Shown: positions 18,288 to 26,311 of the stretch, in pieces
Layout of the letters: every line of letters begins with the position of its first letter
Position numbering within the stretch: position 1 is the stretch's first letter
NCBI RefSeq assembly: GCF_000020645.1
Contig: NC_011060.1
Coordinates: 2,680,501 to 2,744,500 of the forward strand
Direction: 5' to 3'
DNA: 64,000 bases
Source: Pelodictyon phaeoclathratiforme BU-1
GTDB lineage: Bacteria; Bacteroidota; Chlorobiia; Chlorobiales; Chlorobiaceae
Program-made: the position numbers and the translations under genes
The notes under the pieces: model-generated
Database searches by the model: none
What the model saw: only the letters and a program-made list of their open reading frames with translations
What the model was told of the DNA's origin: nothing

Positions 18288-18950
18288 TTAAAAAACAGTG
18301 TCGTCCCAACCTTCCCTGCCAACCAGCGGCACAAACACAAAGCGCTCAAAAAGTTCTCTTTTGAACTCGCCCTCCTCTCTCTTGATAACCGTCATCTGCT
18401 GTGCATCACTGCCGCCAACAGGGATAATCATACAGCCGTTTTCGGCAAGCTGCTGCAGAAGCGACTCCGGCGCTTTCGGAGCGCCTGCCGTTACCACAAT
18501 GCCATCAAAAGGGGCCTCATCCTTCCAGCCAAGCGTTCCGTCGCCAAAACGGCAGGCTATATGCAGACCAAGCCTCGAAAACCGCTGTTGCGCACGCTCA
18601 TACAAAGCAACTATCCGTTCTACACTAAAAACAGAATATCCGAGGGCATCAAGAATTGCTGCCTGATAACCCGATCCTGTACCAATTTCAAGCACCTTGC
18701 CCGAGGGAGAACGCTCAACAAGCAAGCTGGTCATGAAGGCAACCGTATAGGGCTGGGAAATGGTTTGCCCGAACCCGACAGGATAAGCGCCATCATTGTA
18801 GGCTGCATCCCAGGCTTCGACTTCAAAAAAGAGATGACGCGGCACCTCCAGAAACGCTTTGAGCACCCGCTGGTTAGTGATACCATAGCGTTTCAGGGTT
18901 TCAACCATCTCCCTGCGCCTGAAGTCCAGAAGTTTTTTCCCCTCTTGCAT
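18288..18950 (-). CDS. pcm: Protein-L-isoaspartate O-methyltransferase
   Basis: About 220 residues with the full PIMT signature: ISQPYTVAFMTSLL, the SAM site VLEIGTGSGYQAAIL, YSVFSVERI, FDGIVVTAGAP and FVPLVG. It methylates isoaspartyl residues to start repair of aged proteins. The ATG at 18950 is chosen because it gives the family-like MQEGKKLLDFRRREMVETLK start. The frame is open to a TTG at 18998 directly abutting an AGGAAGG tract, too close to act as its ribosome-binding site. It is divergent from the DUF123 gene. Confidence 0.92.
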   Translation of the reverse strand: MQEGKKLLDFRRREMVETLKRYGITNQRVLKAFLEVPRHLFFEVEAWDAAYNDGAYPVGFGQTISQPYTVAFMTSLLVERSPSGKVLEIGTGSGYQAAILDALGYSVFSVERIVALYERAQQRFSRLGLHIACRFGDGTLGWKDEAPFDGIVVTAGAPKAPESLLQQLAENGCMIIPVGGSDAQQMTVIKREEGEFKRELFERFVFVPLVGREGWDDTVF

Positions 18951-19041
18951 CGATAAAAAGAGAACCCGTTGAATTGTATCTTGCAATCCACCAGACAACC
19001 TTCCTGAATGGCTAATATTGCATCAAAAAGAACAAAAAACA

Positions 19042-19620
19042 ATGTCCACAGAGCAGTTTACCATTTTTGGCAGTAAATACCGCTCAGGCTCCTATATCCT
19101 CCTGATCCATCTCTCATGCACGCTGCATCTTGCATTCGGCAGGTTTCAGCAGGGAAAACCCTTCACCTTGCCAGAGGGCGACTATCTTTATATCGGTTCC
19201 GCTTTGGGCAACAATCAGAATGGGTCTCCGCTTGCAAGGCGACTTATCCGCCATGCATCACGATCAGGGGGAAAAGCGCCCCATGCCATCCAGGCTGCAA
19301 TGATTAAACTCTTTTCTGAAGGGCATTTCACCGGAAATGGCGCCATTGAAGCCACAGACAAAAAACTGCGCTGGCATATCGACTATCTTCTTGATCACAA
19401 AGAGGCGGAAATCGACCATGTCGTCATTATCCGCAACCCGCTGAGAGTGGAGGAACGGCTGGCGGAGTTTCTTGAATCCCTCCCTGAAACCGCTCTCATT
19501 GCGCCGCGCCTTGGTGCACAGGATACCCGAAACAGCTCTCACCTTTTGCGGATCACCAATCGTGAACGGATACTTGAACTGCTCCGGCAATCTCTGCCGG
19601 AAATGGTGTGCAGCGGGTAA
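19042..19620 (+). CDS. DUF123 (GIY-YIG-like) family protein
   Basis: About 192 residues. YRSGSYILLIHL, GDYLYIGSALG, RRLIRHASR and LRWHIDYLLDH are the conserved segments of DUF123, a GIY-YIG-like fold found alone or fused to endonuclease III in other prokaryotes. Nuclease or DNA-repair activity is expected from the family but not proven. The ATG at 19042 was preferred to an upstream TTG at 19018. It is convergent with ftsY, with 47 bases between their ends. Confidence 0.85.
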   Translation: MSTEQFTIFGSKYRSGSYILLIHLSCTLHLAFGRFQQGKPFTLPEGDYLYIGSALGNNQNGSPLARRLIRHASRSGGKAPHAIQAAMIKLFSEGHFTGNGAIEATDKKLRWHIDYLLDHKEAEIDHVVIIRNPLRVEERLAEFLESLPETALIAPRLGAQDTRNSSHLLRITNRERILELLRQSLPEMVCSG

Positions 19621-19667
19621 CGAACGCTGAAATGAAGGGGTCCCTGCACTGCCATCTGGTGAGCTGT

Positions 19668-20621
19668 TTATTTGAGTTCCCGTCCCAGAAGTGCTTTGAC
19701 AAACTCTGCACGATCGAAGAGCTGAAGGTCGTCGATTTTTTCACCGACTCCAATATATTTGACCGGCAGCTTCAGTTCACGTGAAATAGAGAGCACAATC
19801 CCGCCTTTGGCCGTTCCATCAAGTTTGGTCACCACAAGACCGGTCACCTTGACAAATTTCGTAAACTCCCTTGCCTGCAGCACGGCGTTCTGGCCGGTGG
19901 TACCATCGAGCACCAGCAGCACCTCATGCGGAGCTTCAGGAATCCTTTTTTTGGCAACCCGCATGATTTTGGCAAGCTCTTCCATCAGGTGGCTCTTGTT
20001 ATGCAGCCGCCCTGCGGTATCAACCAGCACAACATCAGCATTTCGCGATACCGCAGCGCTGACGGCATCGTAGACCACCGAGGCTGGATCGGAACCCTGT
20101 GCCTGGCCAATCATGGGAACCCCTGCCCTGTCGGCCCATATCTGAAGCTGTTCGTAGGCTGCGGCCCTGAAGGTATCGGCTGCCGCGATAATGACTTTTT
20201 TGCCTGCCTTATCATAATTATGAGCCAGCTTGGCAACACTGGTGGTCTTTCCCGCGCCATTTACTCCAACAATTAAAATAACATACGGTTTTGCCGGAAG
20301 AGGCGCATCAAAATCGAGCGGATGCTCCTCTCCTGTCTCTTCAAGCAGTTGCTGAATCTCCTCCATCAGCATTCTGTTGAGCTCCTCTTCCGAGCGATAG
20401 GTCTCCTGTTTTGCCCGTTCCGTAATGGCATCAACAATTCCGAGTGTGGTCTCGACACCCACATCGGCTGCAACAAGAATGGTTTCAAGCTCTTCAAGAA
20501 AGTCGTCGTCGATCTCCGTTTTCCCTTTGGTAATGACGGCAAGCTTTTCGCGAAAGGTGTCGCGGGTTTTTTCGAGCCCTTCCTTCAGTCTTGAAATTTT
20601 GAATTTGTCAAAAAAACCCAT
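19668..20621 (-). CDS. ftsY: Signal recognition particle receptor FtsY
   Basis: A 317-residue SRP-type GTPase. It carries the NG domain: a four-helix N domain, then G1 GVNGAGKTTSVAKLA, the insertion-box DTFRAAAYEQL, G3 DTAGR, G4 TKLDGTAKGG and the closing loop GVGEKIDDLQLFD. FtsY docks SRP-ribosome complexes at the membrane. The long acidic A domain of enteric FtsY is absent, giving the short form common outside Proteobacteria. It is divergent from thiL. Confidence 0.96.
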   Translation of the reverse strand: MGFFDKFKISRLKEGLEKTRDTFREKLAVITKGKTEIDDDFLEELETILVAADVGVETTLGIVDAITERAKQETYRSEEELNRMLMEEIQQLLEETGEEHPLDFDAPLPAKPYVILIVGVNGAGKTTSVAKLAHNYDKAGKKVIIAAADTFRAAAYEQLQIWADRAGVPMIGQAQGSDPASVVYDAVSAAVSRNADVVLVDTAGRLHNKSHLMEELAKIMRVAKKRIPEAPHEVLLVLDGTTGQNAVLQAREFTKFVKVTGLVVTKLDGTAKGGIVLSISRELKLPVKYIGVGEKIDDLQLFDRAEFVKALLGRELK

Positions 20622-20707
20622 AAAAAGCGGATATTGTCTTTCTGTTATTGAGAATCAAACCCTTGCTGCGTCACGTTTCGATAGAACGAACCACAGCACA
20701 GGTCATA

Positions 20708-21799
20708 ATGAATTTTAATTTACGTAAAAATATGTCATATACAGCTATTTCCGGAATCGGAGAGTTCGGCCTGATAGATAAAATTGCCACCCTTGCCAAC
20801 AGCACCCTTCCTGCCGTGCCGGAACTCCTGACGGGAATAGGAGATGACTGCGCGGTTTTCCAGCCTTCGGCTGAACTGCTGCAGGTGGCGACAACCGATA
20901 TGCTTGCTGATCAGGTGCACTTCGATCTCCTGACAACCCCGCTGAAACACCTTGGAAGCAAGGCTATCAGCGTCAATGTCTCCGATATCTGCGCCATGAA
21001 TGCCCTTCCCCGCTATGCGCTCATCTCTCTTGCCATTCCGGCCTCATTCTCCATTGCCATGATTGAAGAGCTCTACCAGGGCATGAGCCATGCAGCAAGA
21101 GAGTACGGCCTGGCCATTGCCGGGGGAGATACCTCTTCATCACGCTCGGGTCTGGTTATTGCAATCTCCATGATGGGAGAGGTTTCACGCGAGCAGCTTG
21201 TGCACCGCAGCGGCGCAAAACCGGGAGAGCTGCTCTGCATCACCGGCGCTCTTGGTGGCGCAACGGCTGGTCTCAAACTCCTCATGCGCGAAAAGGAGAT
21301 TATGCTGAACCATATCGAAAACAATGAGAGCTACAGCAGAAGCGCCATGGCTGACCTGAAAGAGTACAGCGAATCGATACAGCAGCAGTTGCTCCCCCTT
21401 GCCCGCCTCGATATTGTCCGGTTTTTCCATGCGCACCATATCCGCCCCACGTCGATGATCGACATTTCCGATGGTCTCAGCTCCGATTTGCAGCATCTCT
21501 GCCGACGCTCGAAGATCGGCGCCATGATTCAGGAGGCCCGTATTCCAATCCTCGGAAGTACGCGCCGGATTGCCGATGAACTGCAGGATGATGCCCTGAC
21601 CTGGGCATTGACGGGGGGCGAAGATTACCAGTTGCTCTTCACCATCCCGAAAGAGGAGTATCCGGCCATTGCCGATAACAAAACGATCGCAGTTATCGGC
21701 GAAACCACCGATGTGGAGGAAGGTGTGCAACTGAGCGATATTTACGGGATGAAAATTGATCTCTCCTCAATCAGGGGATTCGACCATTTCAGCTCGTAA
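20708..21799 (+). CDS. thiL: Thiamine-monophosphate kinase
   Basis: A PurM/ThiL-fold kinase that makes thiamine diphosphate. It shows GEFGLIDKIA, TGIGDDCAVF, TTDMLADQVHFDL, VNVSDICAMNALPRYALISLA, GGDTSSSRSGL, TGALGGATAGL, ISDGLSSDLQHLC and GGEDYQLLFT, the metal- and nucleotide-binding motifs in family order. Two starts are likely, ATG at 20708 and ATG at 20732; I took the first because an AGGT lies just upstream. The frame is open to a TTG at 20648. No other thiamine gene and no TPP riboswitch are near. Confidence 0.94.
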   Translation: MNFNLRKNMSYTAISGIGEFGLIDKIATLANSTLPAVPELLTGIGDDCAVFQPSAELLQVATTDMLADQVHFDLLTTPLKHLGSKAISVNVSDICAMNALPRYALISLAIPASFSIAMIEELYQGMSHAAREYGLAIAGGDTSSSRSGLVIAISMMGEVSREQLVHRSGAKPGELLCITGALGGATAGLKLLMREKEIMLNHIENNESYSRSAMADLKEYSESIQQQLLPLARLDIVRFFHAHHIRPTSMIDISDGLSSDLQHLCRRSKIGAMIQEARIPILGSTRRIADELQDDALTWALTGGEDYQLLFTIPKEEYPAIADNKTIAVIGETTDVEEGVQLSDIYGMKIDLSSIRGFDHFSS

Positions 21800-21904
21800 C
21801 GGCCTCCATCTGATGGAAAAAAGGGTGTGCGGGAAAGATTTATTTTTTTTGGGAAACCGTTCGAAGATGGTAAATTGTTCGTCCTTTCATGTTAACAACG
21901 GTAT

Positions 21905-21990
21905 GCCGAAGTGGCGGAACTGGTAGACGCCCGGGACTTAAAATCCCGTGTTCAGCAATGGACGTACGGGTTCGATTCCCGTCTTCGGCA
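21905..21990 (+). tRNA. tRNA-Leu (anticodon UAA)
   Basis: A class II tRNA with acceptor GCCGAAG (21905-21911) paired to CTTCGGC (21983-21989) and discriminator A at 21990. The anticodon stem is CGGGA/TCCCG around loop CTTAAAA, giving anticodon TAA (21939-21941). A long variable arm and T-arm GTTCGATTC follow. The 3' CCA is not encoded (CTA follows). Its 3' end lies 79 bases before an ATPase gene of likely defence function; tRNA-Leu genes are common integration targets. Confidence 0.97.
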
Positions 21991-22069
21991 CTAATCTTTC
22001 CTTTTTTTCCTTGTATTTGCAGTTATTAATCTTTTGTATAAGGCATCTATCTTTTAAAGAGACAAGCCT

Positions 22070-23179
22070 GTGACAACACTCGGACGTATAAATCTTGAGG
22101 GATTCAAGTCCATCAAGAAGACGGATATTGAGCTGCATAATCTTAATGTTCTTATTGGTGCGAACGGGGCAGGCAAAAGTAACATCATTTCGTTCTTCAA
22201 AATGCTCAACGAAATGATGGGAGGACGCCTCCAGGAGTATATTGGTGCCTCTGGACGAGCTCAATCCCTTTTACACTTCGGGCCGAAAATAACACCACAG
22301 ATCACAGCCCAACTTGAATTTACAGCAGATAACGGAATTGATACCTATACCATGCAACTCTTCCATGCCCCGGGAGATACGCTTTTTTTTGCCGAAGAAT
22401 CCGTGAGTTTCCAACGAACCGGTCATCCATCGCCAAAAAAAGTCAGCTACGGTACAGGACATCAAGAGTCACGAATTGGTGAGTTTACGGAAAAAAATCA
22501 AGATCAAATATCCAAAACACTACGCTTTTTTCTAAACCGTTGCAGGGTATTTCATTTCCACGATACGTCATCAACGGCGCGGATACGCCAGTTCTGCTAC
22601 ATCAACCATAATCACTTTCTGATGCCTGACGCAGGCAACCTGGCTGCGTTACTTTACAGGTTTCGTCATGACAATAATTCATCGTATAGACAAATTGTAA
22701 GTACAATTCGTTTAATTGCACCATTTTTCGACGATTTCGACCTTGAACCCTCTGGCCCGGGAAATACTGAAGTTATTCTTAACTGGCGAGAAAAAGGGTC
22801 AGATCAGGTATTTGGACCCCATCAACTTTCGGACGGAACTTTGCGGGCAATCTGCCTTGTCACCTTGCTTCTTCAGCCAGAAAATGAGCTTCCAGGCCTT
22901 GTTATTGTGGATGAGCCGGAACTCGGACTTCATCCATACGCCCTCAATATTATTGCCGCGTTATTTAAAAAGGCATCTCATTACACTCAAGTACTCATCA
23001 GCACACAATCAACCACGTTCCTCAACAACTTTGATAGTGAAGATGTAATTGTGGTAAGCCGAAATGGTAAAGGATCACAATTTGAGCGGCTTGATCCAGC
23101 AATACTGCAAGCATGGCTGGAAGAATACAGCCTTGGGGAGATTTGGGAAAAGAATATTATTGGCGGGGGACCACACTGA
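22070..23179 (+). CDS. AAA15/AAA_21-type ATPase, probable defence component
   Basis: A 369-residue SMC/ABC-like ATPase starting at GTG 22070. The N-terminus LGRINLEGFKSIKK leads to Walker A GANGAGKSN (30-38). Further on come FGPHQLSDGTLRAICLVTLL (ABC signature), Walker B LVIVDEPELGLHP, and the H-loop region ISTQSTTFLNN. It ends in TGATG overlap with a DUF4276 gene, so the two are one unit. ATPases of this group with a small TOPRIM-like partner occur in abortive-infection and OLD-like loci; that role here is inference. The pair is inserted between tRNA-Leu and trpB2 and is unrelated to either. Confidence 0.88.
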   Translation: MTTLGRINLEGFKSIKKTDIELHNLNVLIGANGAGKSNIISFFKMLNEMMGGRLQEYIGASGRAQSLLHFGPKITPQITAQLEFTADNGIDTYTMQLFHAPGDTLFFAEESVSFQRTGHPSPKKVSYGTGHQESRIGEFTEKNQDQISKTLRFFLNRCRVFHFHDTSSTARIRQFCYINHNHFLMPDAGNLAALLYRFRHDNNSSYRQIVSTIRLIAPFFDDFDLEPSGPGNTEVILNWREKGSDQVFGPHQLSDGTLRAICLVTLLLQPENELPGLVIVDEPELGLHPYALNIIAALFKKASHYTQVLISTQSTTFLNNFDSEDVIVVSRNGKGSQFERLDPAILQAWLEEYSLGEIWEKNIIGGGPH

Positions 23180-23865
23180 TGGTACGTCTCTACATTTTCG
23201 CAGAAGGACAAACAGAGCAAACCTTTGCAACAAATGTACTCAGACCACATCTTGCCCACTTCGGAGTGTACATGCAAGCTGCGATACTTATTGCACACGC
23301 AAAGAAAAAGGGTATTGTCCATCGGGGCGGCGGGTTAGGTCCCTGTTATCTTCCCATGAAAAACGATATTCTGAGATTGACTGCCCAGGAAAAAGCTCAG
23401 AATGTTTTTTTTACAACCATGATCGACCTTTATGCAATTACCTCTGATTTTCCTGGGTTGAGTGAAGCCGAAAAGCTGCGTCATTTACCCTTTCAGCGTA
23501 CAGAAGCACTTGAACGCACGTTTGCCAATGATATTGGCGATCCTCGTTTTATTCCATATATCCAGTTACATGAATATGAGGCATATCTGTTTTCCGATCC
23601 TGAACAGCTTGCTTTCTTTTATGACCATCATCACAAAGAAATATCAGCACTTAAAGCCATAGCTGCAGGGAAATCAACGCCGGAATTGATTAATGATGGG
23701 GCACATTCCGCTCCGAGTAAACGCATCATTGCCGAACTTCCTGACTATGAAAATGCTAAATCTGTTGTGGGACCACAGGTAGCCGAACTAATCGGATTGA
23801 AGGTCATTCGAAGCAAATGCTCACACTTCAATGCATGGCTCTCAAGACTCGAACAACTTTGCTGA
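23179..23865 (+). CDS. DUF4276 family protein, partner of upstream ATPase
   Basis: A protein of about 228 residues. The ATG at 23179 overlaps the ATPase stop (TGATG) and gives the family start MVRLYIFAEGQTEQTF; the frame continues upstream to 23113 but only within the ATPase gene. The EGQTE motif (9-13), the acidic MIDLYA segment and HEYEAYLFSD are conserved in DUF4276/RloB-like proteins. These are thought to have a TOPRIM-like acidic centre and could cut or process nucleic acid. DUF4276 genes are frequently paired with AAA ATPases. The exact target and trigger are unknown. Confidence 0.85.
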   Translation: MVRLYIFAEGQTEQTFATNVLRPHLAHFGVYMQAAILIAHAKKKGIVHRGGGLGPCYLPMKNDILRLTAQEKAQNVFFTTMIDLYAITSDFPGLSEAEKLRHLPFQRTEALERTFANDIGDPRFIPYIQLHEYEAYLFSDPEQLAFFYDHHHKEISALKAIAAGKSTPELINDGAHSAPSKRIIAELPDYENAKSVVGPQVAELIGLKVIRSKCSHFNAWLSRLEQLC

Positions 23866-23894
23866 ATAATAGCTAACAACAAACCAGAACAATC

Positions 23895-25268
23895 ATGAGT
23901 TCGGAATTCACGAAGATCCTGCTGAACGAGGATGAGATGCCTCGCCAATGGTACAATATTCAGGCTGACCTGCCTGTTCCGCTGCCGCCACCTTTGGGGC
24001 CGGATGGGAATCCGATAGGCCCTGACGCCCTTGCAAAGGTTTTTCCGATGAACCTTATTGAGCAGGAGATGAGCACGGAACGGTGGATCGATATTCCGCA
24101 GGAGATTCAGGCTATCCTGAAAATCTGGCGTCCCTCTCCACTCTACCGGGCCCACCGACTTGAGGCCGCATTAAAAACTCCGGCAAAGATTTTTTACAAA
24201 AACGAAGGGGTCTCTCCGGCAGGGAGTCACAAACCCAATACCGCCGTGGCACAGGCCTGGTACAACAAGGAATTTGGCATCAAGCATCTCATCACGGAAA
24301 CCGGCGCGGGTCAGTGGGGAAGCGCACTTGCCATGAGCTGCAAGCTTGTCGGTATCGACTGCAAGGTCTTTATGGTACGTATCAGCTTCGATCAGAAGCC
24401 GTTCCGCAAAATCATGATGAAAACCTGGGGAGCCGACTGTATTGCAAGCCCCAGCACAGAGACTGCTGTTGGACGCAGGATTCTTGCCGCCATGCCCGAT
24501 ACACCGGGAAGCCTTGCCATTGCCATCAGCGAAGCTATCGAGCAGGCTGTCGAGCATGATGACACGCGTTATGCACTTGGCAGCGTTTTAAACCACGTGA
24601 TGCTGCACCAGACCATTATCGGCCTTGAGGCCCGCAAACAGCTCGACAAGGTGGGGCTTTATCCCGATATCGTCATCGGTTGTGCCGGCGGAGGCTCAAA
24701 CTTTGCCGGAATAAGCTTTCCGTTTATTTGTGACAAGATTCATGGCCGTGAGGTTCAGGTGATTGCAACAGAGCCTGAAGCCTGCCCGACGCTCACCAGA
24801 GGCCCCTATGTTTACGATAACGGCGATGAGGCTCAAATGACACCGCTGCTGGCGATGCACAGCCTCGGCCACGGCTTTATTCCTCCAGCGATTCATGCCG
24901 GGGGGTTACGCTATCACGGCATGGCCCCGCTGGTCAGCCATGTCAAGCAGCTTGGATTAATTGAGGCGACCTCCCTTGGCCAGACTGAATGTTATGAGGC
25001 AGCCATGCTTTTCGCCCATACTGAGGGGTTCATACCTGCTCCGGAAACAGCACATGCTATAGCCCAGACCATCCGCGAAGCCAAAAAAGCAACCGAGGAA
25101 GGAAAGGAGAAGGTTATTCTCATGAACTGGTCGGGTCATGGATTGATGGATCTGCAGGGTTATGACGCTTTCATGTCCGGAAAACTGAGTGATTACGCAC
25201 TTCCTGAAGAGCTCCTGCAGCGCTCACTTCTTGCAGTGAAAGATCATCCGCCTGCTCCGCAAGCGTAA
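23895..25268 (+). CDS. trpB2: Tryptophan synthase beta-like protein, TrpB2 type
   Basis: A 457-residue PLP enzyme, longer than TrpB1 and with the TrpB2 N-terminal extension (WYNIQADLPVPLPPPLGPDG). The PLP lysine is in SPAGSHKPNTA. ETGAGQWGSALAMSC, GCAGGGSNFAG (phosphate loop) and HAGGLRYHGMAPLVS are typical of TrpB2. It condenses indole with serine, and in several lineages acts without tight TrpA coupling. No trpA or other trp gene adjoins it here. It lies 29 bases after the ATPase/DUF4276 pair, which probably does not share its function. Confidence 0.94.
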   Translation: MSSEFTKILLNEDEMPRQWYNIQADLPVPLPPPLGPDGNPIGPDALAKVFPMNLIEQEMSTERWIDIPQEIQAILKIWRPSPLYRAHRLEAALKTPAKIFYKNEGVSPAGSHKPNTAVAQAWYNKEFGIKHLITETGAGQWGSALAMSCKLVGIDCKVFMVRISFDQKPFRKIMMKTWGADCIASPSTETAVGRRILAAMPDTPGSLAIAISEAIEQAVEHDDTRYALGSVLNHVMLHQTIIGLEARKQLDKVGLYPDIVIGCAGGGSNFAGISFPFICDKIHGREVQVIATEPEACPTLTRGPYVYDNGDEAQMTPLLAMHSLGHGFIPPAIHAGGLRYHGMAPLVSHVKQLGLIEATSLGQTECYEAAMLFAHTEGFIPAPETAHAIAQTIREAKKATEEGKEKVILMNWSGHGLMDLQGYDAFMSGKLSDYALPEELLQRSLLAVKDHPPAPQA

Positions 25269-25278
25269 AAGCAAATTC

Positions 25279-25321
25279 CCCGTTACTCTCGTTGTTTTGC
25301 AAAAAAGCACAGGGTAACGGG
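25279..25321. terminator. Inverted repeat between convergent trpB2 and fic
   Basis: CCCGTTAC (25279-25286) is the exact complement of GTAACGGG (25314-25321) with a 27-base loop, between the stop of trpB2 and the stop of fic. It could end transcription in both directions, but no clear T-tract follows on either strand. Confidence 0.35.
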
Positions 25322-25325
25322 TTGT

Positions 25326-26114
25326 CTAAAACAGCAAAGAAAATCCTTTATCCTTTTGCTTAAACTTTTTTATCTCGGACTTATAGAACTTAATCTGTTG
25401 ACTACAAATAAAATCCCTGAATATTGAAATATCCTCAAGCTCTTCGGTTTTATTTAATGCGTCAATATATTCAGCTCTATCCTCTGTAAAAATTTTAATT
25501 AAAGGCTCTTGATGATACATTTGTATGTAATTCATCATTAATCTTGATGTCCGCCCATTTCCGTCCCCAAAAGGATGAATATTAACCAAATTATAATGAA
25601 TATCAGCAGATAGCTTTAAAATCTCATTATCAGAAACTTTATAGAGTCTTTGGTTAACATTGTCAATAAGTTTAAGCAACAAATTTTCAACCTTGGAAAA
25701 ATCAGGAAAATATTTTCTGTCTACATAGACTTGAGCCTTTCGAAAATCTCCCAATGAAGTATCAAATGTCCCTGACATTGTATTGACCAATCCACCAGTA
25801 TGTTTCATGACAAGTCCCGCAACTTGTTTTATCAAATCAATACTTATCTTTTGTTTCTGCTTTGAAATCTCTTTAAGAAACATAAATGCTGCATAATGGT
25901 CTTTAACCATCATGTGGTCAGTCAATGGTTTTCCTTTTGCTGTAATATCATTCTCCAACAATAATTTAGTATCATTCTCAGTTAATGAACAGCCTTCAAT
26001 TTTGGTGGAATTATACACAATCGAAATCATTGAAAACTTTTCATAATCAATGGCCTCTGATAATCCCATTTCAAGATATCTCTTTTTTATTATCTCTAAT
26101 TCTTCCCACATCAT
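25326..26114 (-). CDS. Fic-domain protein (predicted AMPylase)
   Basis: A 262-residue Fic protein. The catalytic loop is HPFGDGNGRTSR (180-191), intact, so adenylylation of target proteins is expected. A self-inhibitory motif of the (S/T)xxxE(G/N) type is present as STKIEG (36-41), placing it with class II Fic proteins, which carry the inhibitory helix at the N-terminus. A flap region and a C-terminal helical part follow. Codon choice is visibly AT-rich compared with trpB2 and clpC on either side, which suggests horizontal acquisition. No separate antitoxin is adjacent. Targets are unknown. Confidence 0.92.
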   Translation of the reverse strand: MMWEELEIIKKRYLEMGLSEAIDYEKFSMISIVYNSTKIEGCSLTENDTKLLLENDITAKGKPLTDHMMVKDHYAAFMFLKEISKQKQKISIDLIKQVAGLVMKHTGGLVNTMSGTFDTSLGDFRKAQVYVDRKYFPDFSKVENLLLKLIDNVNQRLYKVSDNEILKLSADIHYNLVNIHPFGDGNGRTSRLMMNYIQMYHQEPLIKIFTEDRAEYIDALNKTEELEDISIFRDFICSQQIKFYKSEIKKFKQKDKGFSLLF

Positions 26115-26242
26115 ACTTCTTCGTCATATTCTACCGTTGATATCAGCTCATCTTCGGCGAGTTCATGAAAGCTGAAATTCATCTACCAAACCGTTGATTT
26201 TTGAAATTATAACCCATCCAGGTCTGGTCTGCTTTTCCCTTT

Positions 26243-26274
26243 GGGAACACTACCCTTATTCAAGCAGTGTTCCC
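26243..26274 (-). terminator. Hairpin downstream of clpC
   Basis: A perfect 9-bp inverted repeat, GGGAACACT (26243-26251) and AGTGTTCCC (26266-26274), with a 14-base loop, lies 38-69 bases after the clpC stop. It lacks a long U-tract, so the terminator call is tentative. Confidence 0.4.
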
Positions 26275-26311
26275 GGGCAAGAGAATAAAACCGACTGAAA
26301 AAAGAGATGAT

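Noticed and set aside
21850..22070. Search for a repeated copy of the tRNA-Leu 3' end (attachment site) after the ATPase/DUF4276 pair
   Set aside because: No copy of the tRNA 3' segment was seen between 23865 and 23895, so an integrase-mediated island is not supported.
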